A DNA stretch of 64,000 nt, taken from contig JAJXRJ010000006.1 of the NCBI GenBank assembly GCA_021629085.1, forward strand, positions 10,410-74,409, written 5' to 3'. Origin of the DNA: Oscillospiraceae bacterium. Its GTDB lineage: Bacteria; Bacillota; Clostridia; UMGS1810. The notes beneath the pieces are model-generated. The model searched no databases. It saw only the letters and a list, made by a program, of their open reading frames with translations, and was not told the origin of the DNA. Shown here piece after piece: positions 7,647-16,613 of this stretch. Numbering within the stretch: the first letter of the stretch is position 1; each line of letters opens with the position of its first letter. A program made the translations under genes and the position numbers.

Positions 7647-9467
7647 ATGTGCGGCATTGTAGGCTACATCGGCAACACCCCCGCAAAGGACATCCTGCTT
7701 TCCGGCCTTGCCCGGCTGGAATACCGGGGATATGACTCAGCGGGCATATCGGTACTTGAAAACGGTGCAATTACCACCATAAAGGCAAAGGGGCCTTTAA
7801 AAAACCTCAAACAAAAGACGAAGGGCGCGGCCCTTTTGGGCACGCTGGGCATTGGACACACGCGTTGGGCCACCCATGGCGCGCCGTCAGACGAAAACTG
7901 CCATCCGCATCAAAGCGCAAGCGGGCGCATTTCTGTGGTGCACAATGGCATTATTGAAAATTATGAAGAATTAAAGACTGCATTGCAAAAAAAGGGTGTC
8001 TCATTTGTATCACAAACCGACACCGAGGTGCTGCCGCACCTCATTGAAACCTTTTATGAGGGCGATCTCTTAGACGCCGTCATCCGCGCGCTCAATTGCG
8101 TGGAGGGCAGCTATGCCCTTGGCGTGATCTGTGCCGACGAGCCCGAAAAACTGGTCGCGGTGCGAAAAGACAGCCCGCTCGTTGTGGGGCTTTTAGGGGG
8201 CGAATCATTCATTGCGTCTGACATCCCCGCCATTTTGGACAAAACACGGGATGTATACCTATTAAATGACGGCGAATTTGCCGTGCTCACAAAAGATGGC
8301 GTGACGCTGTGTGACAAGGACAAACAGCCCATTTCGCACAAAGTTTATCACGTGACGTTTGACGACACGGCAGCGCAAAAGGGCGGATTTGCGCACTTTA
8401 TGCTCAAAGAAATCCACGAGCAGCCACAGGCCATCCGCGACACGCTGTTTGGAAGGCTTGCAAAAAATAAGCGCATCAAATTAGACGGCATCTCACATCG
8501 TGACCTTTTAGACATCAACCGCATTTTTATTGTGGCGTGCGGTTCAGCCTATCACGCCGGGCTGGTGGGCAAAATTGCCATTGAGCGGCTCTCAGGCGTG
8601 CCGGTGGATGTGGATATTGCGTCGGAATTCCGCTACCGCGACCCCATCATTGACCAGCATACGCTGCTTATGGTCATCAGCCAATCGGGCGAAACGGCAG
8701 ACACGCTGGCAGCGCTGCGGCTGGGCAAGGCCCGCGGCTGTAAATCGCTTGCCATCACCAATGTGGTGGGCAGTACCCTTTCGCGCGAGGCGGATTTTGT
8801 GTTTTACACCCACGCCGGGCCGGAAATTGCCGTGGCCTCCACCAAGGCGTACATCACCCAACTCATTGCGCTGTATCTGTTTGCGCTGTTTCTTGCGCAA
8901 GATCACACCTTTTCCACGCCCGAGCGGCAGGAGGCTCTTAAGGCAGAGCTTTTAACCCTCGCGGATAAGGTGGAAGAGACGCTTTCGTGCACAGATGTGA
9001 TGCGGCATATTGCAAACCATGTCTATAAAAAGACCGATATTTTTTATCTGGGCCGCGGTATGGACTATGCAGTGGCCATGGAGGGGTCGTTAAAGCTCAA
9101 GGAAATTTCCTACATCCACTCTGAGCCTTACGCAGGCGGCGAGCTCAAGCACGGGCCCATTGCTCTCATTGAGGACGGCACGGTGGTGATTGCAGTGAGC
9201 ACCAATGAGGATTTGCGCGCGAAGATGGAGTCTAACATCCGGGAAGTGGAAAGCCGCGGCGCATATGTGGTGGGCATTGTGCCCCGCACATTCGGCTCGG
9301 CGGGCAACCGGTTTGACGCGGTGTGCCAGCTGCCCGAAACCGACCCGTTGTTAACGCCGGTTGTGGCCATTGTGCCCTTGCAGCTGCTTTCCTACTATGT
9401 GTCGGCAAAAAAGGGGCTGAGCGTTGACAAACCGCGCAATTTGGCTAAATCGGTGACAGTAGAATAA
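7647..9467 (+). CDS. glmS: Glutamine--fructose-6-phosphate aminotransferase GlmS
   Basis: Makes glucosamine-6-phosphate from fructose-6-phosphate and glutamine, the entry to UDP-GlcNAc and peptidoglycan. From the ATG at 7647 the protein (606 aa) starts MCGIVGYIG, so Cys2 becomes the N-terminal amidotransferase nucleophile after Met removal; the open frame's earlier start at 7596 would bury it. An N-terminal class II amidotransferase domain (to about residue 215, with RTRWATHG-like GHTRWATHG) is followed by two SIS domains (ISQSGETADT near 350; AYAGGELKHGP near 490) and the typical C-terminal LAKSVTVE. Regulated by the upstream ribozyme. Confidence 0.97.
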   Translation: MCGIVGYIGNTPAKDILLSGLARLEYRGYDSAGISVLENGAITTIKAKGPLKNLKQKTKGAALLGTLGIGHTRWATHGAPSDENCHPHQSASGRISVVHNGIIENYEELKTALQKKGVSFVSQTDTEVLPHLIETFYEGDLLDAVIRALNCVEGSYALGVICADEPEKLVAVRKDSPLVVGLLGGESFIASDIPAILDKTRDVYLLNDGEFAVLTKDGVTLCDKDKQPISHKVYHVTFDDTAAQKGGFAHFMLKEIHEQPQAIRDTLFGRLAKNKRIKLDGISHRDLLDINRIFIVACGSAYHAGLVGKIAIERLSGVPVDVDIASEFRYRDPIIDQHTLLMVISQSGETADTLAALRLGKARGCKSLAITNVVGSTLSREADFVFYTHAGPEIAVASTKAYITQLIALYLFALFLAQDHTFSTPERQEALKAELLTLADKVEETLSCTDVMRHIANHVYKKTDIFYLGRGMDYAVAMEGSLKLKEISYIHSEPYAGGELKHGPIALIEDGTVVIAVSTNEDLRAKMESNIREVESRGAYVVGIVPRTFGSAGNRFDAVCQLPETDPLLTPVVAIVPLQLLSYYVSAKKGLSVDKPRNLAKSVTVE

Positions 9468-9492
9468 AATTTATCATAGAGGAGCGGATTTT

Positions 9493-10116
9493 ATGCGGAA
9501 AATAGTGGTTACCATCAGCCGCGAATTTGGCAGTGGCGGCAGGAAAATCGGCGAACTTCTGGCGCAAAGCCTGGGCATTTCATTTTACGACAAAGCGCTC
9601 ATTGACATGGCGGCTGAAAAAAGCGGCCTCTCAAAAGAATTTATTGAGAGCCGCGAGCAACAGATGAATTCCAGCCTCCTCTACATGCTGACCATGAACA
9701 ATTACTATTCCAACGCCATGCTCTCCAAAGATATCTTGTCCCCGCAAGACAGCTTGTTTATCACGCAGGGCAAGCTTATCAAAAGCATTGCCGAAAAGGA
9801 GAGCTGTGTGATTGTGGGACGGTGTGCGGACTATATCTTGCGCAAGAGAGACGACTGTTTGAATCTCTTTATTTACGCTGACATGGAAAACAAGGTGAAA
9901 CGCGCCGTAGAGGAATATGGGATTGCGCCTGATAATGCAGAAAATGAGCTGCGCAAAAACGACAAGGCGCGCGCCACACACTATCACCACTACACCGGCC
10001 GCAGCTGGGGAGATGTGCACAACTATCACATGTGCCTTTCTTCCTCGATGTTGGGTGTGGAAGGCACCGCTGCTATGCTAAAGGCGTATGTCAATAAAAT
10101 CCGGCTGGACGGATAG
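9493..10116 (+). CDS. Cytidylate-kinase-like family protein
   Basis: A 207-residue P-loop protein beginning with MRKIVVTISREFGSGGRKIG, the modified Walker A of the cytidylate-kinase-like family, followed by FYDKALIDMAAEKSGLS and IVGRCADYIL, both typical. Family members are predicted nucleoside-phosphate kinases, but few are characterised and they are not the housekeeping Cmk, so the substrate is unknown. It follows glmS by 25 bases with an AGAGGAGCGG ribosome site, so it is probably on the same ribozyme-controlled transcript. A strong terminator ends the unit. Confidence 0.85.
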   Translation: MRKIVVTISREFGSGGRKIGELLAQSLGISFYDKALIDMAAEKSGLSKEFIESREQQMNSSLLYMLTMNNYYSNAMLSKDILSPQDSLFITQGKLIKSIAEKESCVIVGRCADYILRKRDDCLNLFIYADMENKVKRAVEEYGIAPDNAENELRKNDKARATHYHHYTGRSWGDVHNYHMCLSSSMLGVEGTAAMLKAYVNKIRLDG

Positions 10117-10129
10117 GGAAAAACGTCTT

Positions 10130-10156
10130 AACCCCCGAATTTTCGGGGGTTTTTTG
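10130..10156 (+). terminator. Intrinsic terminator after the kinase-like gene
   Basis: AACCCCCGAA/TTCGGGGGTT arms with a short loop followed by TTTTT. Confidence 0.9.
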
Positions 10157-10261
10157 TTTGCCTGAAATTGGATTTGCATAATTTATATATTATATGATAT
10201 ACTTTTGCATATCCAAGGAGCCTTGTGCTTTCTGCACAGCGAGAAAAAGGGAGGATCGTAT

Positions 10262-12217
10262 ATGCGAAAACTTCTGCTTGTGATGACCCTTCTTCTGACC
10301 ATCAGTTTTGTCCTTCCCGCATACACGGACGCGGCCATTCCCGCTGCGGACGATTTTTTGACCGACATTGACATGCAGTGGTATGAGCCCTATGTGCAGA
10401 CCCTTTACGACATGGGCGTGTTAAACGGCGACCAGACCCGTGCAAACGGCGATTCCAATGTGACGCGCGGCGAATTTGTGGCGCTGCTCACCCGTGCGTT
10501 TTACAATTTAGAAGGATATGTGGGGGCCACCCACTTCCCCGATGTCAAGCCCGGCGACCTGTTTTATGAAAACATCTCCATGGCAGCGCAAAACGGGCTG
10601 GTGCAAGGGGACAGCGCAGGGCGGTTCAACCGGGATGCGCACATTACGCGCGAAGAGATTGTGCTGATTGTAAGCCGGCTGCTAAGAGACAAACCTGCGG
10701 ATGGCAGCGTTTCTTTTTCCGACATTAAAAAGAACTATCCCTACCGCACCGAGCTTGCACGGGCGGTGTCGCTTGGCGTGATAACCGGCTATGATGACAA
10801 CACGTTTCGCCCCTATCAAAACGCCACCCGCGCCGAGAGCGCCGTGATGATTTTAAATGCGTTTTCGGTTTACGGGTCCAAAGGGACAGACACGGAAGTG
10901 CTGCAGTTTGCGGAAAACTACTTTGCCAACGACCGGCGGGATCCAGCTTCCAATTTAGATTCTGCAACTGGTACTGAGGCAAAGGATATCAAATACCGCG
11001 ATGAGATTTTGAAGTTTATCGCCGCGCAGGGTGCGTCCGTGCAAAAAAACACATCCGGCGTGCAATTTACCCTACAGGAGCAGACCAATAACACCGCAAC
11101 CGTTTTGGCCCGCTTTGCCACCAGCCACACAGTGCAGTATGCCGGCGGCGAACAAAAGACGCGCAGCTATGACGGTGAAACCACGCTGTATCTGTTAAAA
11201 CGCGCGGGCTACTGGAAGGTGTACCGCACAGATGCACATTTGAAGGTACGCGGGAAAATTAACCTTACCTGGGAGGTATTCCAAAACCCGCCTGATTATG
11301 CGCCGGACGGGGTGAATGTAATTTCCCCCACCTGGTATGAGCTCATTGCAGACAACAGCTTCCCAAACGCGCCGGTGGTGTATTCCGATTCGTCCACCAC
11401 CATCCGTTTGACTGACAAGGCCAATCAAAAATATTTGGACTATGTGAGAAACAACGGATATGATTTGTGGATTGCCTACCGCAACGATTTTAACACGCAC
11501 AACACCCGCAAATTTATGAGCAGTGCAGACGCGCGCATCCATGCGGTGAAGCTTGTCATTCAGGGCGTGCTTAAAACGCGTGCAGACGGCATCAATATGG
11601 ACTTTGAAAACATGCTGGACCGCGACGTTTACACCCGGCATGTAAAGGAAATTGCGCTTGCCATGCGCGAACTGGGCCTTGTGACCAGTGTGGACATCAA
11701 CAAATATGAAAAGACAGGCGGCTCGTGGTCGCTGTGCTTTGACCGGGACGCAATTGACCGTGTGGCGGACTACTCTGTTGTGATGGCATACGACCAATAT
11801 GGCACATTCAGCACAAGTGCAGGGCCGGTTGCCGGGCTTTCGTGGGTGCGCGGCGTGGTACAAAATGTGCTGCGCGAGGTTGCGCCCGAGCGTCTGGTTT
11901 TGGGCGTGCCCTTCTACGTGCGGGTTTGGCAGGAGCAAAACGGCAAGGTGGTAAAAACGTCCGCAGTGAGCATGGAGCGCGCCGCACAGCTCATCCGTGA
12001 AAACAACGGCCAAATTTCCTACAACAGCACGGACGGGCAGGACGTGGCCACTTGGAAGAGCGGCAACACCACGTATAAAGTGTGGATTGAAGATGCGGCG
12101 TCCATTTCACGTAAAGCAGCGCTCATCAAAGAATACGGCCTGGCGGGCGTTGCTTCCTGGCGGCGCGGCTTTGAAACGTCAGACATTTGGCAGACGCTAA
12201 TCAACAGCCTATCATAA
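10262..12217 (+). CDS. Secreted SLH-anchored GH18-type glycosidase
   Basis: A 651-residue exported protein. The N-terminal signal peptide (MRKLLLVMTLLLTISFVLP) is followed by three SLH repeats (about residues 30-90, 92-150 and 155-210; each carries a TRGEF/TREEI/TRAES-type motif) that bind secondary cell-wall polymer. A linker region to about 330 precedes a GH18 TIM barrel of the YaaH/SleL-like branch. The catalytic motif is DGINMDFEN with its Glu, and VVMAYDQYG and VLGVPFY are further barrel signatures. Likely substrate is peptidoglycan or another beta-1,4-linked N-acetylhexosamine polymer at the cell surface. I chose the ATG at 10262, which gives the signal peptide; AAGGGAGG lies upstream. 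Transcribed alone between two terminators. Confidence 0.88.
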   Translation: MRKLLLVMTLLLTISFVLPAYTDAAIPAADDFLTDIDMQWYEPYVQTLYDMGVLNGDQTRANGDSNVTRGEFVALLTRAFYNLEGYVGATHFPDVKPGDLFYENISMAAQNGLVQGDSAGRFNRDAHITREEIVLIVSRLLRDKPADGSVSFSDIKKNYPYRTELARAVSLGVITGYDDNTFRPYQNATRAESAVMILNAFSVYGSKGTDTEVLQFAENYFANDRRDPASNLDSATGTEAKDIKYRDEILKFIAAQGASVQKNTSGVQFTLQEQTNNTATVLARFATSHTVQYAGGEQKTRSYDGETTLYLLKRAGYWKVYRTDAHLKVRGKINLTWEVFQNPPDYAPDGVNVISPTWYELIADNSFPNAPVVYSDSSTTIRLTDKANQKYLDYVRNNGYDLWIAYRNDFNTHNTRKFMSSADARIHAVKLVIQGVLKTRADGINMDFENMLDRDVYTRHVKEIALAMRELGLVTSVDINKYEKTGGSWSLCFDRDAIDRVADYSVVMAYDQYGTFSTSAGPVAGLSWVRGVVQNVLREVAPERLVLGVPFYVRVWQEQNGKVVKTSAVSMERAAQLIRENNGQISYNSTDGQDVATWKSGNTTYKVWIEDAASISRKAALIKEYGLAGVASWRRGFETSDIWQTLINSLS

Positions 12218-12252
12218 AAAAGGAAAGCGCCTTTTTCCATTCTGATAAAAAT

Positions 12253-12290
12253 CAAAAACCGCGAAAGGTTTCTATCTTTCGCGGTTTTTT
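12253..12290 (+). terminator. Intrinsic terminator between SLH-GH18 gene and serS
   Basis: AAAACCGCGAAAG / CTTTCGCGGTTTT hairpin followed by a T-run; an A-run on the other side could let it work for serS as well. Confidence 0.85.
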
Positions 12291-12312
12291 ACTGTTTATC
12301 ATTTTTTGCATT

Positions 12313-12348
12313 ATCTTGCACAAGATAATACAAAATCTTGTGCAAGAT
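12313..12348. repeat. Perfect 14-bp inverted repeat at the serS 3' end
   Basis: ATCTTGCACAAGAT-N8-ATCTTGTGCAAGAT; each arm is itself nearly palindromic. It ends two bases from the serS stop codon. No T-run follows on the serS strand, so it is not a standard terminator; it may be a 3' mRNA stabiliser or a protein-binding site. Confidence 0.8.
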
Positions 12349-12349
12349 T

Positions 12350-13618
12350 TTATCGGATAATGTCGGTTCCCATATAAGGACGAAGAACTTCGGGCACCGT
12401 TACAGTTCCATCTGCATTTTGGTAGTTTTCCAAAATGGCTGCCACAGTCCTGCCCACCGCAACGCCGCTGCCGTTTAATGTATGCACAAACTGCGGTTTG
12501 TCTTTCGGGCTTTTGCGATATTTGATGTTGGCCCGGCGCGCTTGGAAATCCTCAAAATTGGAGCAGGAAGAGATTTCTACAAACCGACCGTAGCTGGGCA
12601 TCCACACTTCTATATCATATTTCATAGCTGCGGTAAAGCCAAGATCGCCCACACAGATTTTTACCACACGATAGGGCAACTTGAGCAGCTGCAGCACACG
12701 TTCTGCGTCGTTGGTCAGCTTTTCCAGCTCCTCATAGGAGTGCTCTGGCTCGACAAATTTTACCAGCTCCACCTTGTTAAACTGATGCTGGCGAATCAGG
12801 CCGCGCGTATCCTTTCCGGCAGAGCCTGCCTCCGCCCGGAAGCATGCGGAATAGGCCACATGCTTGATGGGAAGCTGATTGCCATCCAAAATTTCATCGC
12901 GATACATATTGGTCACCGGAACTTCCGCAGTGGGGATCAGGAAGTAATCGGTGTTCATCACCTTAAATGCATCCTCTTCAAATTTCGGCAGTTGCCCGGT
13001 GCCCACCATACTGCGCCGGTGCACCATATACGGCGGGAAAATTTCAGTGTAGCCATGCTGTTCGGTGTGTGTGTTTAAGAAAAAGTTGATGATGGAACGT
13101 TCCAGCCGCGCACCCTGCCCCCGATAAAAGGTAAACCGGGTGCCGGTCACCTTCCCGGCGGTGGGTGCATCCAAAATATTGAGATCCGCACCAATGTCCC
13201 AATGTGCTTTGGGTGCAAAGTCAAACGTTGTGGGCGTTAAAAACCGCCGGATTTCCACATTATCCTCATCGGTATCCCCATCTGGCACGGTTTCATTGGG
13301 CAGATTGGGGATGGTCATCATCAAATTTTGCAGTTTTTCCTCCAAATCCCGCACTTTTTCATCGTATTCTTTAATGGAATCAGAAAGTTTTTTCATCTCT
13401 TCAAAAATGCCGGAAACGTCTTTTCCCTCTTTTTTCAGCACAGGAATCTGCTTGCTTTGCTGGTTTTGTGCATTTTTGAGCTGTTCCACTTCATATAAAA
13501 GCTCCCGGCGTGCGTTATCCAGCGCCAGAACCGCGTCAATATCCACAGTTTCTTTCCGTCTTGCAAGAGCAGCTTTCACTTTTTCTGTCTCTTGACGAAT
13601 CAATTTGATGTCCAACAT
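12350..13618 (-). CDS. serS: Serine--tRNA ligase SerS
   Basis: Class II aminoacyl-tRNA synthetase charging tRNA-Ser (and tRNA-Sec if present) in the cytosol. Residues 1-110 form the long antiparallel coiled-coil arm, with a charged heptad pattern around [19 protein letters not shown]. The catalytic core carries motif 2 ([22 protein letters not shown]) and motif 3 ([17 protein letters not shown]). Length of 422 aa is standard. An AAAGGAG ribosome site precedes the ATG. It follows the small membrane-protein gene by 28 bases, so no T-box leader fits there and it probably reads through from the parAB operon. Confidence 0.97.
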   Translation of the reverse strand: MLDIKLIRQETEKVKAALARRKETVDIDAVLALDNARRELLYEVEQLKNAQNQQSKQIPVLKKEGKDVSGIFEEMKKLSDSIKEYDEKVRDLEEKLQNLMMTIPNLPNETVPDGDTDEDNVEIRRFLTPTTFDFAPKAHWDIGADLNILDAPTAGKVTGTRFTFYRGQGARLERSIINFFLNTHTEQHGYTEIFPPYMVHRRSMVGTGQLPKFEEDAFKVMNTDYFLIPTAEVPVTNMYRDEILDGNQLPIKHVAYSACFRAEAGSAGKDTRGLIRQHQFNKVELVKFVEPEHSYEELEKLTNDAERVLQLLKLPYRVVKICVGDLGFTAAMKYDIEVWMPSYGRFVEISSCSNFEDFQARRANIKYRKSPKDKPQFVHTLNGSGVAVGRTVAAILENYQNADGTVTVPEVLRPYMGTDIIR

Positions 13619-13646
13619 CTTAAAAACTCCTTTGTGATAAATTTGG

Positions 13647-14087
13647 TCAGCTTAATATTAGATCATACAAATAGCGTTGCAGCACACTGAAACTGTCAGT
13701 GTTCATCTCCGCCAGCAAAGCACGCGCTTCGGAAACCTTCCCTTCCCGGTACAAATCATATGCCTGCATGAGCAGTGCATCATATTCACTGTTGCCTGCC
13801 AATGCAGCCACAGCTTGGGTTTCCTCCAATTTTTTTGTCGTGTCGGCAAGCAGTGCAGACGCAGCTTCCAACTCTTTTTTCAGCATTTCATTTTCCTCGG
13901 TGAGCTGGCTCACACTTGAGCGCATCCCTCGTATGTTTTCTTCGTTTTCCTTTTGAATATTATTTTGTGTGAAAAACGCAAAGACAATCAAAATAAGAGC
14001 GAAAGAAAACAGGATCCCTGTGTAAATCCACAAAAACTTTGTGTTTTTCTTCATGGTATTTTGGCCCGGGGCACCCCCGGCGTCCAT
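13647..14087 (-). CDS. Single-pass membrane protein with coiled coil, unknown function
   Basis: I do not recognise this 146-residue protein. It has a basic start (MKKNTK), one hydrophobic helix (about residues 16-38), a coiled-coil region rich in Glu/Lys/Leu ([17 protein letters not shown]), and a C-terminal helical hairpin reminiscent of a single TPR unit ([20 protein letters not shown]). It likely faces the outside or the division site as a bitopic protein. The open frame extends to 14162, but that extension covers a parS site; the ATG at 14087 has AAGGAGG just two bases upstream (short spacing), and an ATG at 14054 lacks a ribosome site. It lies between parB and serS on the same strand. 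Confidence 0.6.
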   Translation of the reverse strand: MDAGGAPGQNTMKKNTKFLWIYTGILFSFALILIVFAFFTQNNIQKENEENIRGMRSSVSQLTEENEMLKKELEAASALLADTTKKLEETQAVAALAGNSEYDALLMQAYDLYREGKVSEARALLAEMNTDSFSVLQRYLYDLILS

Positions 14088-14108
14088 AGCCTCCTTCCCA
14101 AATGGCAA

Positions 14109-14124
14109 TGTTCCACGTGGAACA
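14109..14124. promoter_or_regulatory. parS site 1
   Basis: TGTTCCACGTGGAACA, a perfect 16-bp palindrome matching the ParB/Spo0J centromere-like site, within 140 bases of parB. Confidence 0.9.
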
Positions 14125-14258
14125 ATTTTCACATTTTTAAAAATTCTTCTTGTCCTGTCCAAATTTTGCCGTTGCTTAGGTTTTCTTGTTTTTTATAAAA
14201 TCATACCAGGTGATTTCTTAAAATGCGGCATACGGCAATTTTAAAGCCCGGTTTTTTC

Positions 14259-15110
14259 TCAAATATTTAGAATTTTTCCAATTCGTTCCAAATCATCGGG
14301 CGAATAATATTCAATTTCAATCTTTCCCTTTTTCTTTCCGCGCGAAATGGTCACTTTGGTGCCCAAAACAGAGGAGGCACGTTTTTCAAAATCTGCAAAT
14401 GCAAGCCTGACGTTTAAATCTTCTTCCGGCGCAGTACGGCGTGGTTTTTCATCTGCCTTTATCATGCGTTCCAAATCGCGCACCGTAAGCCCGCTTTCGA
14501 TTGCCAATTTCCCAAACATCAGCTGTTTTCCCTTATCTTGGCAGGAGAGCAGCACTTTGGCGTGTCCCACACTCAACGACCCTTGCTCTAATGCAGCAAT
14601 CAACGCATCGGGCAGCGCCAACAAGCGCAGTGCGTTTGCTACAACAGGCCGGCTTTTGCTCACTTTTGCAGCAATTTCCTCTTGTGTGAGATGGAATTCC
14701 TGCAAAAGCCGTTGATACCCGCGCGCTTCTTCTATGGGATTCAAATCTTGCCGCTGTAGATTTTCAATCAGTGCAATTTCATGTATTTTTTGTGCATCTA
14801 AATTGCGCACCATGGCCGGAATGGTCTTCATCCCTGCCATTTTTGCCGCACGCCAACGGCGTTCCCCGGCCACAATGCGGTAAAACCCGTTTTCCTGCCG
14901 CACCACTAAAATGGGGGACAAAACGCCGTGCTCTTTGATAGAATCTGCCAATTCTTCCAAGGATTGTTCATCAAAATTTTGCCGCGGCTGGTGTTTGTTG
15001 GGTTCTATTTCCATCAGTTTGAGCTCCACCACCGCATCTGTCTGCGAAAGATCGGTTTCCGCTTCTGAAATAAGCGAGCTCAGGCCCTTTCCCAGTCCTT
15101 TTTTTGCCAA
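14259..15110 (-). CDS. parB: Chromosome-partitioning protein ParB (Spo0J)
   Basis: CTP-dependent DNA clamp that loads at parS, spreads, and recruits SMC to the origin region. The 283-residue protein has the N-terminal ParA-stimulating motif (KKGLGKGLSSLI), the CTP/arginine patch GERRWRA at residues 82-88, the ENLQR box, a central HTH (about 135-165, EEIAAKVSKSRPVVANALRL), and a C-terminal dimerisation segment. It starts three bases after parA. Two parS-type sites lie within 1.9 kb on either side, so the system is complete here. Confidence 0.96.
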   Translation of the reverse strand: MAKKGLGKGLSSLISEAETDLSQTDAVVELKLMEIEPNKHQPRQNFDEQSLEELADSIKEHGVLSPILVVRQENGFYRIVAGERRWRAAKMAGMKTIPAMVRNLDAQKIHEIALIENLQRQDLNPIEEARGYQRLLQEFHLTQEEIAAKVSKSRPVVANALRLLALPDALIAALEQGSLSVGHAKVLLSCQDKGKQLMFGKLAIESGLTVRDLERMIKADEKPRRTAPEEDLNVRLAFADFEKRASSVLGTKVTISRGKKKGKIEIEYYSPDDLERIGKILNI

Positions 15111-15113
15111 AAC

Positions 15114-15896
15114 CTATTCCTCCTTTCCCCAATTCCGATTCTTTTTCGCCACTTCTTTGGCAAGGCTTAAATATCCTTCCGCACCCCTGGAGTGGCGGTC
15201 GTAAATATTGATAGGCTGCCCATAGCTGGGCGCCTCGCTCAGCCGCACATTGCGCGGGATGACCGATGCATACACCTTATCGGGGTAAAACCGCTTCACC
15301 TCGTCTGCCACCTGGATAGACAGATTGGTGCGCCCATCGAACATGGTGAGCAGCACGCCTTCAATATCCAGCGCCGCATTTAGCCCTTTTTTCACTTGCC
15401 GCACTGTACGGATAAGCTGGCTGAGCCCTTCAAGCGCATAATATTCGCACTGAATTGGGATTAAAATCGTATCTGCGCATACAAAGGCATTGAGCGTAAG
15501 CAATCCCAGCGACGGCGGGCAGTCAATGATGATATAGTCATAGTCCCCTTTGACGTTTGCAATTGCTTCTTTTAAAATCATTTCCCGTTTATTTTGACTC
15601 ACCAACTCAATTTCTGCGCCCGCGAGCTCAATATTGGACGGGCAAATCCATAAATTTTGAAATCCAGTGTCCCGCACAGCCTCCGCAACTGACATCTGAT
15701 TGATTAATACGTCGTAAACCGTTGCATCATCTTTCAAAAGTTCCACACCCACGCCGCTTGTCGCGTTGCCTTGCGGGTCAAAATCCACCAGCAATACGCG
15801 TTTTTTTAACGTGCCCAGCGCTGCGCTCAAGTTAATGGCCGTGGTTGTTTTGCCCACGCCGCCTTTTTGATTTGCCACCGCAATACATTTTCCCAT
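15114..15896 (-). CDS. parA: Chromosome-partitioning ATPase ParA (Soj)
   Basis: MinD/ParA-type ATPase that, with ParB-parS, positions replication origins; in Bacillus the homologue also modulates DnaA. The 260-residue protein begins MGKCIAVANQKGGVGKTT (deviant Walker A) and carries VLLVDFDPQGNAT and DYIIIDCPPSLGLLTLNA (switch/Walker B). An upstream extension of the frame to 16067 is not credible; the ATG at 15896 has GAGGCAG upstream and gives the family's normal start. Co-directional with parB. Confidence 0.96.
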   Translation of the reverse strand: MGKCIAVANQKGGVGKTTTAINLSAALGTLKKRVLLVDFDPQGNATSGVGVELLKDDATVYDVLINQMSVAEAVRDTGFQNLWICPSNIELAGAEIELVSQNKREMILKEAIANVKGDYDYIIIDCPPSLGLLTLNAFVCADTILIPIQCEYYALEGLSQLIRTVRQVKKGLNAALDIEGVLLTMFDGRTNLSIQVADEVKRFYPDKVYASVIPRNVRLSEAPSYGQPINIYDRHSRGAEGYLSLAKEVAKKNRNWGKEE

Positions 15897-16070
15897 GCAT
15901 CTGCCTCTTTTCCTCTGTTTTGCAGGCTTGTCCGTCCGGCTGATTGACACAAGTTTTCCACACCGGGCACCTGTGAGAAATCGCAGCATAATAAAAACAA
16001 GACCGGACAGCGCCCCAGCGATTCCACTCGCTGCACCTATGGTGGTCTTGTTCCTATTATAACACAAAAA

Positions 16071-16086
16071 TGTTCCATGTGGAACA
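16071..16086. promoter_or_regulatory. parS-like site 2
   Basis: TGTTCCATGTGGAACA differs from site 1 by one central base. It lies upstream of parA, between the thioesterase and parA. Confidence 0.75.
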
Positions 16087-16111
16087 TTTTTTGTAAATTT
16101 TTATAAAAATT

Positions 16112-16597
16112 TTAAAACCCTTCACTTCGCCGATGGTTGCGCAGCTCCCGGCGGCGTTTCGCCGCTTCCCATTCCGCCTTTTCCTGGTCATTGGAAAGAA
16201 TAAGCGGCGGCACTTCTACAGGCTTTCCCGCACCGTCAATGGCGACCATCACCACATAGGCACGATTGACATTCCGGCGCATCCCGCTTAAATTTTCCAC
16301 ATAGGTGTCCACCCGAACTTCCATAGAAGTCCTGCCAACATAGGTGATACGGCCTTCCAGCACCAATGCATCATTGCTGTATGCGCCCGATTTAAATACC
16401 AAATTATCCACTGCCGCGGTTGTCACATTATAACCGCTATGCCGGCGTGCAGTAACGGCTGCCACCACATCAATCCATTCCATCAGTTTCCCGCCAAACA
16501 GCCGTCCAGCGCCGTTGATGTGCGGCGGCATTAAAATTTGAATTTGTTCTGTGCACGAATCTTCCACTGTTTTTCCCTGTTTTTCCGCCTGCTGCAT
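16112..16597 (-). CDS. Acyl-CoA thioesterase, hotdog fold (YkhA-like)
   Basis: A 161-residue single-hotdog protein with the family motif HINGAGRLFGGKLMEWID (active-site Asn/Asp helix) and the later RVDTYVENL strand region. These enzymes hydrolyse medium/long acyl-CoA, but the physiological substrate is not decidable here. The frame runs far upstream into gyrA; I chose the ATG at 16597, seven bases after GGAGG, rather than the one at 16603 that abuts it. It begins 17 bases after gyrA and is probably co-transcribed with it. Confidence 0.85.
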   Translation of the reverse strand: MQQAEKQGKTVEDSCTEQIQILMPPHINGAGRLFGGKLMEWIDVVAAVTARRHSGYNVTTAAVDNLVFKSGAYSNDALVLEGRITYVGRTSMEVRVDTYVENLSGMRRNVNRAYVVMVAIDGAGKPVEVPPLILSNDQEKAEWEAAKRRRELRNHRRSEGF

Positions 16598-16613
16598 ACG
16601 CATGCCTCCATTT

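Noticed and set aside
11195..12013. 272-aa minus-strand ORF opposite the SLH-GH18 gene
   Set aside because: Fully contained within a well-supported gene on the other strand; composition and lack of motifs indicate a shadow.
13619..13646. T-box before serS
   Set aside because: The gap to the upstream gene is only 28 bases, too short for a T-box.
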